Assembly: GCA_046297935.1 (NCBI GenBank)
Contig: JBKBHA010000001.1
Span: forward strand, 779,453 to 843,452
Origin: CAYMZZ01 sp046297935
GTDB taxonomy: Bacteria; Bacteroidota; Bacteroidia; Chitinophagales; Chitinophagaceae
DNA length: 64,000 nucleotides
Reading direction: 5' to 3'
Under the pieces are notes generated by a model. The model saw nothing but the letters and a program-made list of their open reading frames with translations, had not been told where the DNA came from and made no database searches. Made by a program: the position numbers and the translations under genes. Every line of letters begins with the position of its first letter. Position 1 is the stretch's first letter. This document shows, one piece after another, positions 51,781 to 61,978 of this stretch.

Positions 51781-52452
51781 ATGCTGGCAGCGATTGTAAA
51801 AGCGATCACCAATCATACCTATGAAGTTTATACAAGACCTTACGAGTTAAACATCATCGGCATAAGGTCGGATAGTGTTGAATCAAACAGGTTTGATGAT
51901 GAAATACACGTATTCTTTAAAAACAACCTGGGAAAATGGATTCACTATTTATTCCCTGCTACGACTGATCCGGGAACTTACTGGTTACAATCGCCCATGC
52001 ATCCGCAAGGAACGGCCATCCTTTCACAAGGGCAATACCTGGGAGCTTATCAAATTGGACTTCATAAGGGAAAATATTATGCTCTCGTGCAACGCAGGCC
52101 GGTTAGTGTATTGCGTGACTATGACCGCAATGCGGTGCTGGACTTTATGAATGGCAGACCTGATACCGGCATGTTTGGCATTAATATTCACCGGGCATCG
52201 GTGAACGGAACTACAAAAGACATAGACAAGTATTCAGCGGGATGCCAGGTGATGGCCAATATAAATGATTTCAACCTGTTCATGCAGTTATGTGAAAAGC
52301 ACCGCCAGCTATATGGCAACAGCTTTACTTATACGCTGATGGACAAACGGGCCTTTGCCCGGAATGAGAAAAAGAAATTAGTGATCAGCCTTGCAGGTAT
52401 CGGCATTGGTATCGGGGCTGGCTTTATTGCATATCAAATTGTCAAACCATGA
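51781..52452 (+). CDS. L,D-transpeptidase-like protein with C-terminal TM
   Basis: A 223-aa protein. GMFGINIHRAS followed by KYSAGCQVMAN matches the catalytic His and Cys of YkuD-fold L,D-transpeptidases and related phage enzymes, in the order HxnSxGC. The last 25 residues are a transmembrane helix (LVISLAGIGIGIGAGFIAY). It would act on peptidoglycan cross-links; a role in lysis or entry is more likely than wall building (inference). Its stop overlaps the next start by four bases. Confidence 0.75.
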   Translation: MLAAIVKAITNHTYEVYTRPYELNIIGIRSDSVESNRFDDEIHVFFKNNLGKWIHYLFPATTDPGTYWLQSPMHPQGTAILSQGQYLGAYQIGLHKGKYYALVQRRPVSVLRDYDRNAVLDFMNGRPDTGMFGINIHRASVNGTTKDIDKYSAGCQVMANINDFNLFMQLCEKHRQLYGNSFTYTLMDKRAFARNEKKKLVISLAGIGIGIGAGFIAYQIVKP

Positions 52453-52679
52453 AACAAAAGCGCATCATACTTTTTTTACTGCAATTGTTCCGGGACAAGG
52501 ATGGCAATTTTTCCCTGCGTGAACTGGCGACCGCTCTGTTCATTGTGGTGCTGATCATAAGCTGGATCGCCCAACAGTTTTTCCGGCTTGATGTGCCTGA
52601 ATTTATGTTATGGGCATTTGTGAGCATGGTCAGTGCCGGATGTTTCGGCTATTCCATAGAAAAGAAAACAAAATTATAA
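52449..52679 (+). CDS. Holin-like small membrane protein
   Basis: A 76-aa protein with two transmembrane helices (residues 26-43 and 52-70) and charged ends, coupled to the preceding gene by ATGA. Size, topology and place beside cell-wall enzymes fit a holin, but no holin family is recognised. Confidence 0.6.
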   Translation: MKQKRIILFLLQLFRDKDGNFSLRELATALFIVVLIISWIAQQFFRLDVPEFMLWAFVSMVSAGCFGYSIEKKTKL

Positions 52680-52697
52680 ACCGTAAATCTATATCCT

Positions 52698-53390
52698 ATG
52701 ATCTCACTACGACTAAGATCGTCCATCGCTATTGCACTGATCTGTTTTGTACTCGGCTGCTGTACAACTTTCATTTTTACTGCCGGTTGCAACAGTTCTT
52801 CCGGGCAGCCTGCGGTAAGGCAGGCAATGCTTTTAAAAGCGCAGGCAGACAGCCTTCATGCGCATTATCAGACTGCCATCACAGAGATAGAAAAGCGGAA
52901 CAAGCAGCTTACTACAGAACTGCGAAATACCAAAGCGGAATTAAAAACAGCAAAAGCCAAAACTACTACCAAAGCCGCCGCCATAAAAAAGGTGATCACT
53001 TCGCCAGGTTTTCCTGCAAGAGAACTGATCAAAAAATCTTCTACCTCATCAATCCCTGAAAACAGCGAAGGGCAAAATTGTGATTCGCTGGTTATCCTGG
53101 TCAGCGAATTTCTGGAAGAAGCAGAACAAAAGGATAGCCTGTACGAAACCTATATTCTACAGCAGGACAGCTTGCTCACTGGAAAGGATAATATTATCGC
53201 TTTACAGAAGAACGAAAGCAGTAGCCTTTCTCTTCTTTTTACACAATCGCTTTCACAGCAAACCTTTTTGGAAAAAGACAATCTTTCCTTACGCAAAAAG
53301 ATCAAGCGTCAGCGATCGGCAGGTAAATGGCTGGCTATTAGTTCAGCCATCGTAACCGGGCTTGCCACACATTATTTATCCAACCGATAA
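52698..53390 (+). CDS. Spanin-like or coiled-coil membrane protein
   Basis: A 230-aa protein with an N-terminal hydrophobic segment containing Cys (ALICFVLGCCTTFIF), then Lys/Glu/Ala coiled coil (residues about 55-100 and 150-200), and a hydrophobic C-terminal end (KWLAISSAIVTGLATHYL). This is the outline of Rz-like spanins, which connect inner and outer membranes at lysis. No family match is seen. It sits right after the holin-like gene. Confidence 0.55.
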   Translation: MISLRLRSSIAIALICFVLGCCTTFIFTAGCNSSSGQPAVRQAMLLKAQADSLHAHYQTAITEIEKRNKQLTTELRNTKAELKTAKAKTTTKAAAIKKVITSPGFPARELIKKSSTSSIPENSEGQNCDSLVILVSEFLEEAEQKDSLYETYILQQDSLLTGKDNIIALQKNESSSLSLLFTQSLSQQTFLEKDNLSLRKKIKRQRSAGKWLAISSAIVTGLATHYLSNR

Positions 53391-53395
53391 CCCTG

Positions 53396-53557
53396 ATGAA
53401 AGAAAAAACAATAGTATCAGCCAGCACCTTACTCGCTTCCCTGCTTGCCTATTGGTATGCCAGGTCCGCAAAGAAAGATGCAGTACCCTATGTAATGCTG
53501 GGCGGTTTTATTGGCTCCATCATCGGGGACACATTAGCAGATCAATTAAAGAAATGA
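53396..53557 (+). CDS. Short membrane protein, 53 aa
   Basis: A 53-codon gene not easily called because of its size. It has two short hydrophobic stretches (IVSASTLLASLLAYWYA and YVMLGGFIGSIIGD), five bases after the spanin-like gene, and its stop overlaps the next start (ATGA at 53554). A second holin or antiholin is possible. Confidence 0.6.
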   Translation: MKEKTIVSASTLLASLLAYWYARSAKKDAVPYVMLGGFIGSIIGDTLADQLKK

Positions 53558-53832
53558 GTTACCAAATTTTCGATACCGGCTCAAGCATCCGCTTTATCAG
53601 TGATGATGGGTTCTTCTTTTTGATGAAACATCATATCAGATCAATCCGGTATGTAGCAGAGAACATGCTCCGCATTGATACAGGTTGCTGTATGCACAAT
53701 ATATACTTGCAGGCAGATCATGTATCAGAGCCTACTACTTTCGGCGCAGAGCATTTAGCGGGAATACTAAACCAATGGGTAACCACTTTTCTGCAAGGTT
53801 ACCCAGATAATGGTCCGGGTCCGATAGAATGA
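53554..53832 (+). CDS. Module protein, 92 aa
   Basis: Starts at ATG 53554 by ATGA coupling; an open frame further upstream lies in other genes. The product is soluble, beta-like (QIFDTGSSIRFISDDGFFF) with a C-terminal PDNGPGPIE. It is coupled by ATGA to the methyltransferase gene. No family is recognised. Confidence 0.55.
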   Translation: MSYQIFDTGSSIRFISDDGFFFLMKHHIRSIRYVAENMLRIDTGCCMHNIYLQADHVSEPTTFGAEHLAGILNQWVTTFLQGYPDNGPGPIE

Positions 53833-54479
53833 AACTGACGAAGATCCGGGGACTGCTACAGTTCTTAAAGCAGGCAACAGATGCAAGAACGATTATTATT
53901 TCTCTATACGATTATAGCGGTATATGGTCAGCTCCTTACCGGAAAGCAGGATACCGGGTGCTGCAAGTGGAAAGCAAATTGGGGTTCGATGTGTTTAACT
54001 GGAATTATCAGATCATACCGCCGGAGCTGGTTGCAGGTATATTGGCGGCACCACCCTGTACTGATTTTGCAGTAAGCGGGGCGCAATACTGGAAACAAAA
54101 AGATAAAAGAGGTCAAACCAGGGAAAGTTTACGGCTGGTCAAACGTACACTTGAAATAGTAGAGCATTTTCAGCCTTCTTTCTGGGCAATGGAGAACCCG
54201 GTGGGAAGGCTGAACAAATTGCTTCCTGAATTGGAACAATTTGGCCCCTGGTATTTTGAACCATATTGGTACGGTGATCCCTGGAGCAAGAAAACCGGGC
54301 TGTGGGGCAAATTCAATAAGCCCAAACCTGACAAGATCGTAAAGCCGGTCAGGTTTACTAATCAGGGATCATGGACACAGCTATTGGGCGGAAAAAGTGA
54401 GAGAACAAAAGAATTACGAAGCATAACGCCACCAGGCTTTGCAAGAGCATTTTACAAAGCCAATCCTATCCAGACATGA
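53829..54479 (+). CDS. Dcm-like cytosine-C5 DNA methyltransferase
   Basis: A 216-aa short phage-type methyltransferase. It has the SAM-binding start (IISLYDYSGIWSAPYRKAGY), the catalytic loop ILAAPPCTDFAVSGA with the active-site Cys after PP, and the ENP motif in WAMENPVGRLNKLLP. The target-recognition region is much reduced (the whole protein is half the usual size). It methylates cytosine in DNA, likely for self-protection. It overlaps the next gene by four bases. Confidence 0.85.
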   Translation: MKLTKIRGLLQFLKQATDARTIIISLYDYSGIWSAPYRKAGYRVLQVESKLGFDVFNWNYQIIPPELVAGILAAPPCTDFAVSGAQYWKQKDKRGQTRESLRLVKRTLEIVEHFQPSFWAMENPVGRLNKLLPELEQFGPWYFEPYWYGDPWSKKTGLWGKFNKPKPDKIVKPVRFTNQGSWTQLLGGKSERTKELRSITPPGFARAFYKANPIQT

Positions 54480-57400
54480 AAAAAACTAAAAGAAAATACG
54501 ACAGCCGGGAAAAGAAGATTAAAGCAGTTAAGCAAAAAGGGCAGATCGTCACTTTTAAAGAAAAGTTCAATTGGATGGGAGAATATTATCTGCAAATCGG
54601 GGTGGAAGGGTTTAGAAAGCAGGGAAACTATGTTAAGATAATTGGTTTTGGTAAAGACAGTCCCTGGTATGATAGTATGGACAGCCTGCTGGAAGCCGTT
54701 GATTGGGAATGGATGGAAGAAGCGCATGATTTCGGTGATGCCTTTGGAGGCTATTTGAATAATATTCTTTCGGAAAACGAAAGGGGCTATCTGGCAGTTG
54801 TCGGCGAAAGACTTCGTGAAAAAGCCTCCGATAACAAACGAACACTGGAGAAACTGGCATCATCTTTTAACATTACCGATAAAACAAAAGTAAAAGAGCT
54901 AACGGAACTGGCGATTGTAAACCGGGCAAGAGAACTGGCACACAGCGAAGGAAATGTAAAAGACAGGTTTGATAAGATCGTTGAACTGTATTACTCGCAG
55001 GTAAATCTCTCACACCGCACTTCACAAAGTATTTTATTGCAACAGTACTCTACACCTGCACCCATCGGGTATTTGGCAGGTGTTTTTTGTGAACTGGATA
55101 AATTACAGTTCAACGGAGGATTTGCCTTTGAGCCTTCCGCAGGAAATGGATTGCTCACTATTGCCGCAAAACCGGAACGGGTATATGTGAATGAAATTGA
55201 TCCTGTCCGTAACCGAAACCTGCTAACACAAGGATTTGCTGATGTTACCGCATTGGATGCCACCAAACCATTTGCAGGTAAGCAAGGATTATATAGAGCA
55301 GTGCTAACGAACCCGCCTTTCGGAAATATGGAAGCAATGCTATACTATGAAACATTTGGCATAAAAGCATTGGAGCATGTGATGGCACTCCGGGCATTGG
55401 ATACAATGGCATCGTATGGCAAAGCTGCTATCATCATTGGCGGCCATACCCGGTGGGATGATAAAGGAAGGGTGCAGGCGGGTAAACAGCGCATCTTCCT
55501 AAACTATTTGTATAGCCGTTATAATGTTGCTGATATTATCAATATCAATGGACATAAGCTGTATTCCCGTCAAGGAACAGCCTTCGATGTCCGGCTGATT
55601 TTAATAAACGGCAGGAAGAAAACCCCTTTTGGAAATGCACCCGTCTATAACGTTGAAACCGATAAAGAGGTAAATACTTTTGATGAATTATTTGAGCGGG
55701 TGATGGATGCAACCGACCAACCCCTCAAAGTTCCCATTGTCGGTGAAGTTTTTCTTCCCCTTTATCAGCTATATACCTCACTGAAACCAAAGCATCACGA
55801 TGCTGTTTTATTTGTACGCAACGGAGAACACTATTACAGCTTTGGTGATGATGCTACACAAGTTATCATAAAAGCCGGTTTTGGGCAAGCAGGGGAACTG
55901 CATTATGAAGGGAAAAAATTACGGATAGCAAAATTTGACGCAGCAAGATCAGATTATTACCTCGCTGTTATTAGAAATTCCGGGCTTAAAGCCGCCATTG
56001 CTGATAAATTAGAATCCCCCAACATAGATAATATGAAACGAATGGAACTGGAAGCCGAAGCACTGGCCTTAGAACTGGAACTGCTTAACACTTTGGGTGA
56101 TTTTCCTGCTGTGCCGGGAAACGTTGACAAAACAATGTACCAGAATTATATCTATTATAAAGCAGGACATGCTTCCAGGTCGTACCAGCTATACCTGGTA
56201 CTAAACCAGCGTACCGGAGAATATGAAACTTATGACTTAGATGCAGAACGGATAAACTATATATTCTCCGTTCCTCTTACACTCTTTGCCATCATCAAGG
56301 GTAAAAAAGTATATGGGCTTTCCCTGACCGCCGATCAGGTCGCAGCTTTCAGGAAAAAGTTACAGGATACAGGTTATCAGGTATTGCAAAATGAAAACCC
56401 ACATGCTTTTACGGGAATTGATACTACTGATCCGGACGACTTTGCAGATCACGATCAGCTTTTTATAAGATACAAGGAACTCCGCACCGTTTTCCCCGGC
56501 GAATTGCTTTTGCTGGAAACACCGGGAACCTTTGTTGCTTTTAACGAAGATGCTATTACGCTGGCAAAAACACTTCGCATCGGGCATATTAAAACCAAAG
56601 GCCCTGATTATGAATACACGATAGCAGGGATCTCTAAAATAGTAATGGCCGGATATTTAGAAACATTGAAAAATGCCGGTATTGAATACGCTTTGATTCC
56701 CAATGGCAAACCAACCAACTGGAAAAAACTGGAAGATGAGGCGTTCTTTTTAAAAAGATGGATGGACGGGGAACAACCTGATCTTGGCGCACCGTATATA
56801 CCGGCTTCTGATGCCTGTATCGTATTGAATACAGAAGTACCGGATAGCATGGCTTTTGAAACACATGAAGCCGTAAAGTTCGCCCAGGATAAAGTAGGCG
56901 GTGACATGGATAACTTTGTCCGTCACCGCCTTCGCTATCCTAACAAAGCAGCACTTTGTAAAGTGTTATCTGCCGAACAGATTGATGCCGTGGCAATGGC
57001 TATCTATAACATCGAAGCAAGAGGACAAGGAATGATCATTGGCGATCAAACCGGTATCGGCAAAGGCCGTATTGCTGCTTCCATGATCCGCTATGCCGTT
57101 CTACAGGGATTGAAACCTGTTTTCCTTACTGAAAAGGCCAACCTGTTCAGTGATATTTATCGTGACCTGGCTGCTATAGGATCAGCGCATTTACGTCCTT
57201 TTATAGTGAATAACCGGGAGAGCAAAACAGATATTAAAGATGAGGACGGCGAAATTATTTACCAGGCCCCGCCGGTAAGCGAACAGCAGAACATTATTGC
57301 TTCCCGTGAAGTGCCTCCGAAATATGACTTTGTACTGGCTACATACACTCAATTCAATTCGGCGGAGAAAAAACCGGAGAAGCCAAATTTTCTACGGGCC

Positions 57401-60400
57401 ATTGCGGCAGATAACATCTTTATCATGGACGAAGCACATAATTCGTCCGGCTCTTCCAACACCGGGGAATTTATGCAGGGCGTGATCAGGCATACAAAAG
57501 GTGTAGTATTCCTTTCTGCTACTTTTGCCAAACGGCCCGATAATATGCCCATCTATGCGATGAAGACGGCCATCGCTGATTGTAATATGACCAAAGACGA
57601 CCTGGTGGCGGCCATTACCAAAGGTGGTGTTGCTTTACAGGAAGTCTTGTCTTCGCAACTCGTGGCTGAAGGACAGATGATGCGCCGGGAAAGAAGTTTT
57701 GAAGGTGTAGAAGTCAATTATATTTCTCTTGATGACAAAGCCGAAGAACACCGGGCTATCTCTGATAATATCACCAAAATACTCAGGGACATTATTGCTT
57801 TTCAAGGTTTGTATATAGATAAAATGGTGGAAGAACTCGATAATATTGCCGTAGCAGAAGGTAAAGAAATATCCGTCAGAGAAGGTACATCACAGGCAGG
57901 TGTAGATAACCTGCCCTACTTCTCCAAAGTTTTTCAGGTCATCAATCAAATGCTGTTTTCACTAAAAGCGGAAGCCGTTGCAGAGCAAGCTATCGCCCGG
58001 TTAAAAGAAGGCAAGAAGCCCGTCATTGCATTTGCTTCCACTATGGGCAGTTTTATTGAAAGCATGGAAACAGAACACGGATTACCTGTTAGCGATGGCG
58101 ATATGATCAACACTGATTTTGCCGAAGTATTACGCAGAGGTTTAGACGGCATCATGCGTTACACCGAAAAGGATATAGACGGCAATCCGGTTTATAAGCG
58201 GTTTGAGCTTAATGAACTTTCCAAAGGTGCGCAGCAGGATTACCAGCGTATCATGGAAAAAATAATGACAGTATCAACCGGTATCAGTATCTCACCCATA
58301 GATGTCATTATCAAAAAACTCAAAGATGCCGGTTATAGCGTGGCAGAAGTAACAGGCCGTAAATACGAAGTGCAGGTAAACCTGAAAACAGGGAAAGGTA
58401 TTGTACTTGCACGCAAACGCATCAACACAAATGATGCTTTCCGGCAGTTTAATAATAACGAGGTGGATGTGCTCATGATTAACCAATCCGGCAGTACGGG
58501 AGCCTCCGCTCATGCTATCCCTACGGCAAAAGTCCCTGCAGGCCAGGTGCGACAAAGGGCGATGATCGTCTTACAGGCAGAACTGGATATATCGACCGAA
58601 GTACAGAAACGTGGCCGTATCAACCGCACTGGGCAAATCTTAAAACCGATCTATGATTATGTGACTTCTGCAATACCGGCAGAAAAAAGGCTGATGATGA
58701 TGCTGCAAAAAAAGCTGAAATCATTAGATGCCAATACGACCTCCAACCAGAAACAATCTACCAAAATACTGGACGTGCCTGACTTCCTGAATAAATACGG
58801 AGACAAGATCGTGAAGGAGTATTTAATGGAAAACAAAGACATCAATGATCTGCTGGATGACCCGTTGCATTTATCGGATTCGGGAGAAGATAGTGATGGA
58901 CGTTCGGCTGCAATGGAAGAAGCGGCTCACCGGGTGTCAGGCCGGGTTGCCGTACTTTCTACAAAAATGCAGGAAGATTTTTATAATGAAATAGCGGAAC
59001 GTTATAATGACTACGTGGACTATATGAAGCAGGTCGGTGAATACGATCTTGAAGTAGAAGCTATGAACCTTGAAGCAGAAACAACAGCCAGCAGGGTTAT
59101 CAAAATGGGCAAAGGCAGTGATAGTGCTTTTGGTGATGACAGCGTTCTGGAAACTGTCAAAGCCAATGTACTCAAAAAGCCTTTTAGTAAATCCGAACTG
59201 GAGAATCTGATCAATGAAAGCCTGAAAGGTAAAGAGCCGCAGGAAATTCAACAGGAATATATCCGGGATTATAAAACAGGCATAGAAGAACGTCTGGCTA
59301 AAGAACAGGCAGATGCCCATGCAAAATACGATATGCTCAGGATGAGTATTGCCGCAGAAAAAAAGATACAGAAAATCCTGGAGAAAGAAGGTGAAGCCGC
59401 CTGGCATGAAGCAATCGAGCAACGTCAACAGGAGTTAGATCAGGCAAGAGAGGCACAACTTGCTGCTATTGAAAGGACGTTTGAAAATCGCCGCCATTAC
59501 ATTGTAAAAACAATGAATTTTTTCTACCCCGGAAGACTGTTAAGTTACCCGGTTGATTCTTATGATGGCGGTAAGGAATCTGTTCCTGCTGTTTTTCTTG
59601 GACTCGTCATTGATAAGAAAAAGAAGAATCCTTATGCACCCTCAGCAATGAAATTGCGCTTTGCAATTGCCAACAGCAGCAAATACCTCGCTATGCCTGC
59701 TTCTTACAATGAAGAGATCCTGGCTATTATTGGCAGCAGTGCAGATACGACACAGCCTGCCATGAACGTATTGCTCCACGAGTGGGAAGAGTACACTAAA
59801 CAAAATAATGTAGACCGGAAGATCAGGCACATTATCACAGGAAACTTATTACAGGCGTTCAGTGATTTTAAAGGAAAACTGGTCAGCTATACTACCGGTA
59901 ATAAAGAAACCAGGAAGGGCATCCTGTTGCCAGAGAACTGGAACCCGGGCGAGCAGGTACAGGATAAAATTGTTGTGCCTATTCTGAAAGCCCTGCCTTT
60001 AATAAAATCTATTACGCAAAATGGCCAGATTGTTACCAACAACGGGATTTCTTTTTTTCGTAAAGGAGATGACTATAAAATCGTTGTATCAGCATCCCGT
60101 TCAAAAGGCGGCGACATATACCTCGATAAAGACATCCTTGAACTCGTAGAGAAGAACAATTTTGAAAAAACATCTACCTCGATGGTAGCAATGCTGCCAG
60201 CCGGAAACATTGAAAAACTGGTAGAAATTTTGCAGGCAAATCATAGTTGTTCAGTTACTGTTCACTCTGCACAGGTCCGTGACCTGAAGCTCGATACAGG
60301 CGGCCGGTATTCAAACAGAAAACCCATCCTGCTGCCGGATGAAGAAAGCAATGAAGAAACACCCGATAATATAAACCTATTAGAACTGGAAGCGGAAGCA

Positions 60401-60433
60401 CTGATACTTGAATTAGAATTACTGGCCGCATAA
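54476..60433 (+). CDS. Giant methyltransferase-helicase (strawberry-notch type)
   Basis: A 1985-aa protein. The first third carries an adenine-N6-type methyltransferase: FEPSAGNGLL (SAM site) and the catalytic TNPPFG near residue 279. After an unrecognised middle part comes a superfamily 2 helicase of the strawberry-notch group: GDQTGIGKGR near 856 (Walker A-like), DEAH near 985, FLSATFA (motif III), and QKRGRINRTGQ near 1376. LEAEALALELELL occurs after the first third (about 56045) and again as LEAEALILELELLAA at the C-terminus, which suggests an ancient fusion of two genes. It likely acts in DNA replication or packaging. Confidence 0.88.
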   Translation: MKKTKRKYDSREKKIKAVKQKGQIVTFKEKFNWMGEYYLQIGVEGFRKQGNYVKIIGFGKDSPWYDSMDSLLEAVDWEWMEEAHDFGDAFGGYLNNILSENERGYLAVVGERLREKASDNKRTLEKLASSFNITDKTKVKELTELAIVNRARELAHSEGNVKDRFDKIVELYYSQVNLSHRTSQSILLQQYSTPAPIGYLAGVFCELDKLQFNGGFAFEPSAGNGLLTIAAKPERVYVNEIDPVRNRNLLTQGFADVTALDATKPFAGKQGLYRAVLTNPPFGNMEAMLYYETFGIKALEHVMALRALDTMASYGKAAIIIGGHTRWDDKGRVQAGKQRIFLNYLYSRYNVADIININGHKLYSRQGTAFDVRLILINGRKKTPFGNAPVYNVETDKEVNTFDELFERVMDATDQPLKVPIVGEVFLPLYQLYTSLKPKHHDAVLFVRNGEHYYSFGDDATQVIIKAGFGQAGELHYEGKKLRIAKFDAARSDYYLAVIRNSGLKAAIADKLESPNIDNMKRMELEAEALALELELLNTLGDFPAVPGNVDKTMYQNYIYYKAGHASRSYQLYLVLNQRTGEYETYDLDAERINYIFSVPLTLFAIIKGKKVYGLSLTADQVAAFRKKLQDTGYQVLQNENPHAFTGIDTTDPDDFADHDQLFIRYKELRTVFPGELLLLETPGTFVAFNEDAITLAKTLRIGHIKTKGPDYEYTIAGISKIVMAGYLETLKNAGIEYALIPNGKPTNWKKLEDEAFFLKRWMDGEQPDLGAPYIPASDACIVLNTEVPDSMAFETHEAVKFAQDKVGGDMDNFVRHRLRYPNKAALCKVLSAEQIDAVAMAIYNIEARGQGMIIGDQTGIGKGRIAASMIRYAVLQGLKPVFLTEKANLFSDIYRDLAAIGSAHLRPFIVNNRESKTDIKDEDGEIIYQAPPVSEQQNIIASREVPPKYDFVLATYTQFNSAEKKPEKPNFLRAIAADNIFIMDEAHNSSGSSNTGEFMQGVIRHTKGVVFLSATFAKRPDNMPIYAMKTAIADCNMTKDDLVAAITKGGVALQEVLSSQLVAEGQMMRRERSFEGVEVNYISLDDKAEEHRAISDNITKILRDIIAFQGLYIDKMVEELDNIAVAEGKEISVREGTSQAGVDNLPYFSKVFQVINQMLFSLKAEAVAEQAIARLKEGKKPVIAFASTMGSFIESMETEHGLPVSDGDMINTDFAEVLRRGLDGIMRYTEKDIDGNPVYKRFELNELSKGAQQDYQRIMEKIMTVSTGISISPIDVIIKKLKDAGYSVAEVTGRKYEVQVNLKTGKGIVLARKRINTNDAFRQFNNNEVDVLMINQSGSTGASAHAIPTAKVPAGQVRQRAMIVLQAELDISTEVQKRGRINRTGQILKPIYDYVTSAIPAEKRLMMMLQKKLKSLDANTTSNQKQSTKILDVPDFLNKYGDKIVKEYLMENKDINDLLDDPLHLSDSGEDSDGRSAAMEEAAHRVSGRVAVLSTKMQEDFYNEIAERYNDYVDYMKQVGEYDLEVEAMNLEAETTASRVIKMGKGSDSAFGDDSVLETVKANVLKKPFSKSELENLINESLKGKEPQEIQQEYIRDYKTGIEERLAKEQADAHAKYDMLRMSIAAEKKIQKILEKEGEAAWHEAIEQRQQELDQAREAQLAAIERTFENRRHYIVKTMNFFYPGRLLSYPVDSYDGGKESVPAVFLGLVIDKKKKNPYAPSAMKLRFAIANSSKYLAMPASYNEEILAIIGSSADTTQPAMNVLLHEWEEYTKQNNVDRKIRHIITGNLLQAFSDFKGKLVSYTTGNKETRKGILLPENWNPGEQVQDKIVVPILKALPLIKSITQNGQIVTNNGISFFRKGDDYKIVVSASRSKGGDIYLDKDILELVEKNNFEKTSTSMVAMLPAGNIEKLVEILQANHSCSVTVHSAQVRDLKLDTGGRYSNRKPILLPDEESNEETPDNINLLELEAEALILELELLAA

Positions 60434-60445
60434 ATTTTACATCCC

Positions 60446-61948
60446 ATGATAACCACAAATAATTACAGTAAAGAAATTAAAAAGATAGATTTTTCATCAC
60501 TACCGGAAGCGTTGCGCAAGGGGCATGAATTTTTAGAGAAAGCCACTTCTTCGGGAGATAATTGGAGCCTCTACCATTCCAGCATCTCGATAAAAAAGAC
60601 GATTGATACCTATCTGGAAAAATTAAACGAGTTTATAGACAACAATAAAAAGGTCAGGCATAGTAGTACAAATAAGAATCTGCCAGAAAAAAAAGCGCAA
60701 CCATTCATTCGGGAAACTGATATTTTAAACCCGGACATCAATCAGCATAATAACCCAAAAGAAAACAAAAAAAGAACAAGCCGAAAAATCAATGACCACG
60801 ATCAGGCGGTCATGGTAGAACGCATACCGGATGAACTCCGGTTTATCCGTCGGTTTGTCAATCTGAATGGCAAGACTAAAACAAAAGATGAGCTGTTACG
60901 CTTTATTAATTCCCTGCAAAAAGCCATTGTAGAAAAACGTATCCGGAAAACATCTTCGTATGCAGAACAAATCAGCTTCATTCAAAACAAACTCATTGAT
61001 ATATATAATTCAATGAAGACCAAAATTGCTATTGAACTAAAGCCTGACACCTACGAGGCATTGAAAAAGCTGACCGGATCAGAAAAAGTTTTAGCATCCA
61101 TCGGTTTTATCAAACGCTACATCGGCTTGAACGGAAAATTGGGAGTAAAGGAAAAAGCAAAACAATTACTTGGGCAGATCAACCGGGCCATTGAAAGGGG
61201 ACAGATACCGGATAACGACCCTTACAGCGTAGAAATGTATGAAATAAAAAAGAACCTTAAAGCCTTTGTCACCGGCAAACAAATGAAGTCGTTGGAAATT
61301 GAAACAGCAGCATTGAATGGCCTGGAAGGAATATTAGGATGCGCCTGTCAACCCAAAATGCAAAAGCCAAAGCCCACCATTATGAGCAGCATGGATTTCG
61401 CAGACCTGGAGTTTGATACTATTGGGCTTCGTGGGAAATGGTATCACCTGATCGGTGATCCTTCCCCTAACTTCAAAGGGATGGTATCAGGAAAACCAAA
61501 GCTGGGCAAATCAACCTTGTGCATTGAATTTGCCGGATACCTGGCCCGCAATCATGGTAAAGTGCTGTACGTTGCAAAGGAAGAAGGGTTGGATTATACA
61601 CTCCAGCAAAAGCTGAATAGTAAAGATGTAGCACACCCCAACCTTGATGTTGCGTCCGTGTTGCCGGATAACCTTACTCCTTATAGTTTCATTTTCCTGG
61701 ATAGCGTCACCCGAATGGGTCTGAAACCGGAAGACCTTACCCGGCTGGAGCAAACCTATCCCGACAAAGCATTTGTTTATATACATCAGACTACCAAAGA
61801 TGGCCGCTTCAGAGGAGCCAATGCCTTTCAGCATAATGTAGATGTAGTGATAGATGTCCCCGAAAAGGGAAAGGCTGTGCAGATGGGCAGGTTCAACCAG
61901 GGAGGTGAGGTAAACATTTTTGAAGATGATATGCCGGTAGCTGCGTAA
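60446..61948 (+). CDS. RecA-fold ATPase with long helical N-terminus
   Basis: A 500-aa protein. The first 300 residues are Lys-rich and helical with two similar segments (RFIRRFVNLNGKTKTKDEL and GFIKRYIGLNGKLGVKEKA, an internal repeat). LNGLEGILG near 290 is another shared-motif variant. The C-terminal third is an ATPase with Walker A GKPKLGKST, VAKEEG after the second strand, and Walker B FIFLDSVTRMG, of the RecA/DnaB/KaiC kind. A helicase loader, replication or packaging motor are all possible. It is followed by a terminator. Confidence 0.75.
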   Translation: MITTNNYSKEIKKIDFSSLPEALRKGHEFLEKATSSGDNWSLYHSSISIKKTIDTYLEKLNEFIDNNKKVRHSSTNKNLPEKKAQPFIRETDILNPDINQHNNPKENKKRTSRKINDHDQAVMVERIPDELRFIRRFVNLNGKTKTKDELLRFINSLQKAIVEKRIRKTSSYAEQISFIQNKLIDIYNSMKTKIAIELKPDTYEALKKLTGSEKVLASIGFIKRYIGLNGKLGVKEKAKQLLGQINRAIERGQIPDNDPYSVEMYEIKKNLKAFVTGKQMKSLEIETAALNGLEGILGCACQPKMQKPKPTIMSSMDFADLEFDTIGLRGKWYHLIGDPSPNFKGMVSGKPKLGKSTLCIEFAGYLARNHGKVLYVAKEEGLDYTLQQKLNSKDVAHPNLDVASVLPDNLTPYSFIFLDSVTRMGLKPEDLTRLEQTYPDKAFVYIHQTTKDGRFRGANAFQHNVDVVIDVPEKGKAVQMGRFNQGGEVNIFEDDMPVAA

Positions 61949-61978
61949 AAGTGAAAAACAATCGTCAGAAAATTAAAA

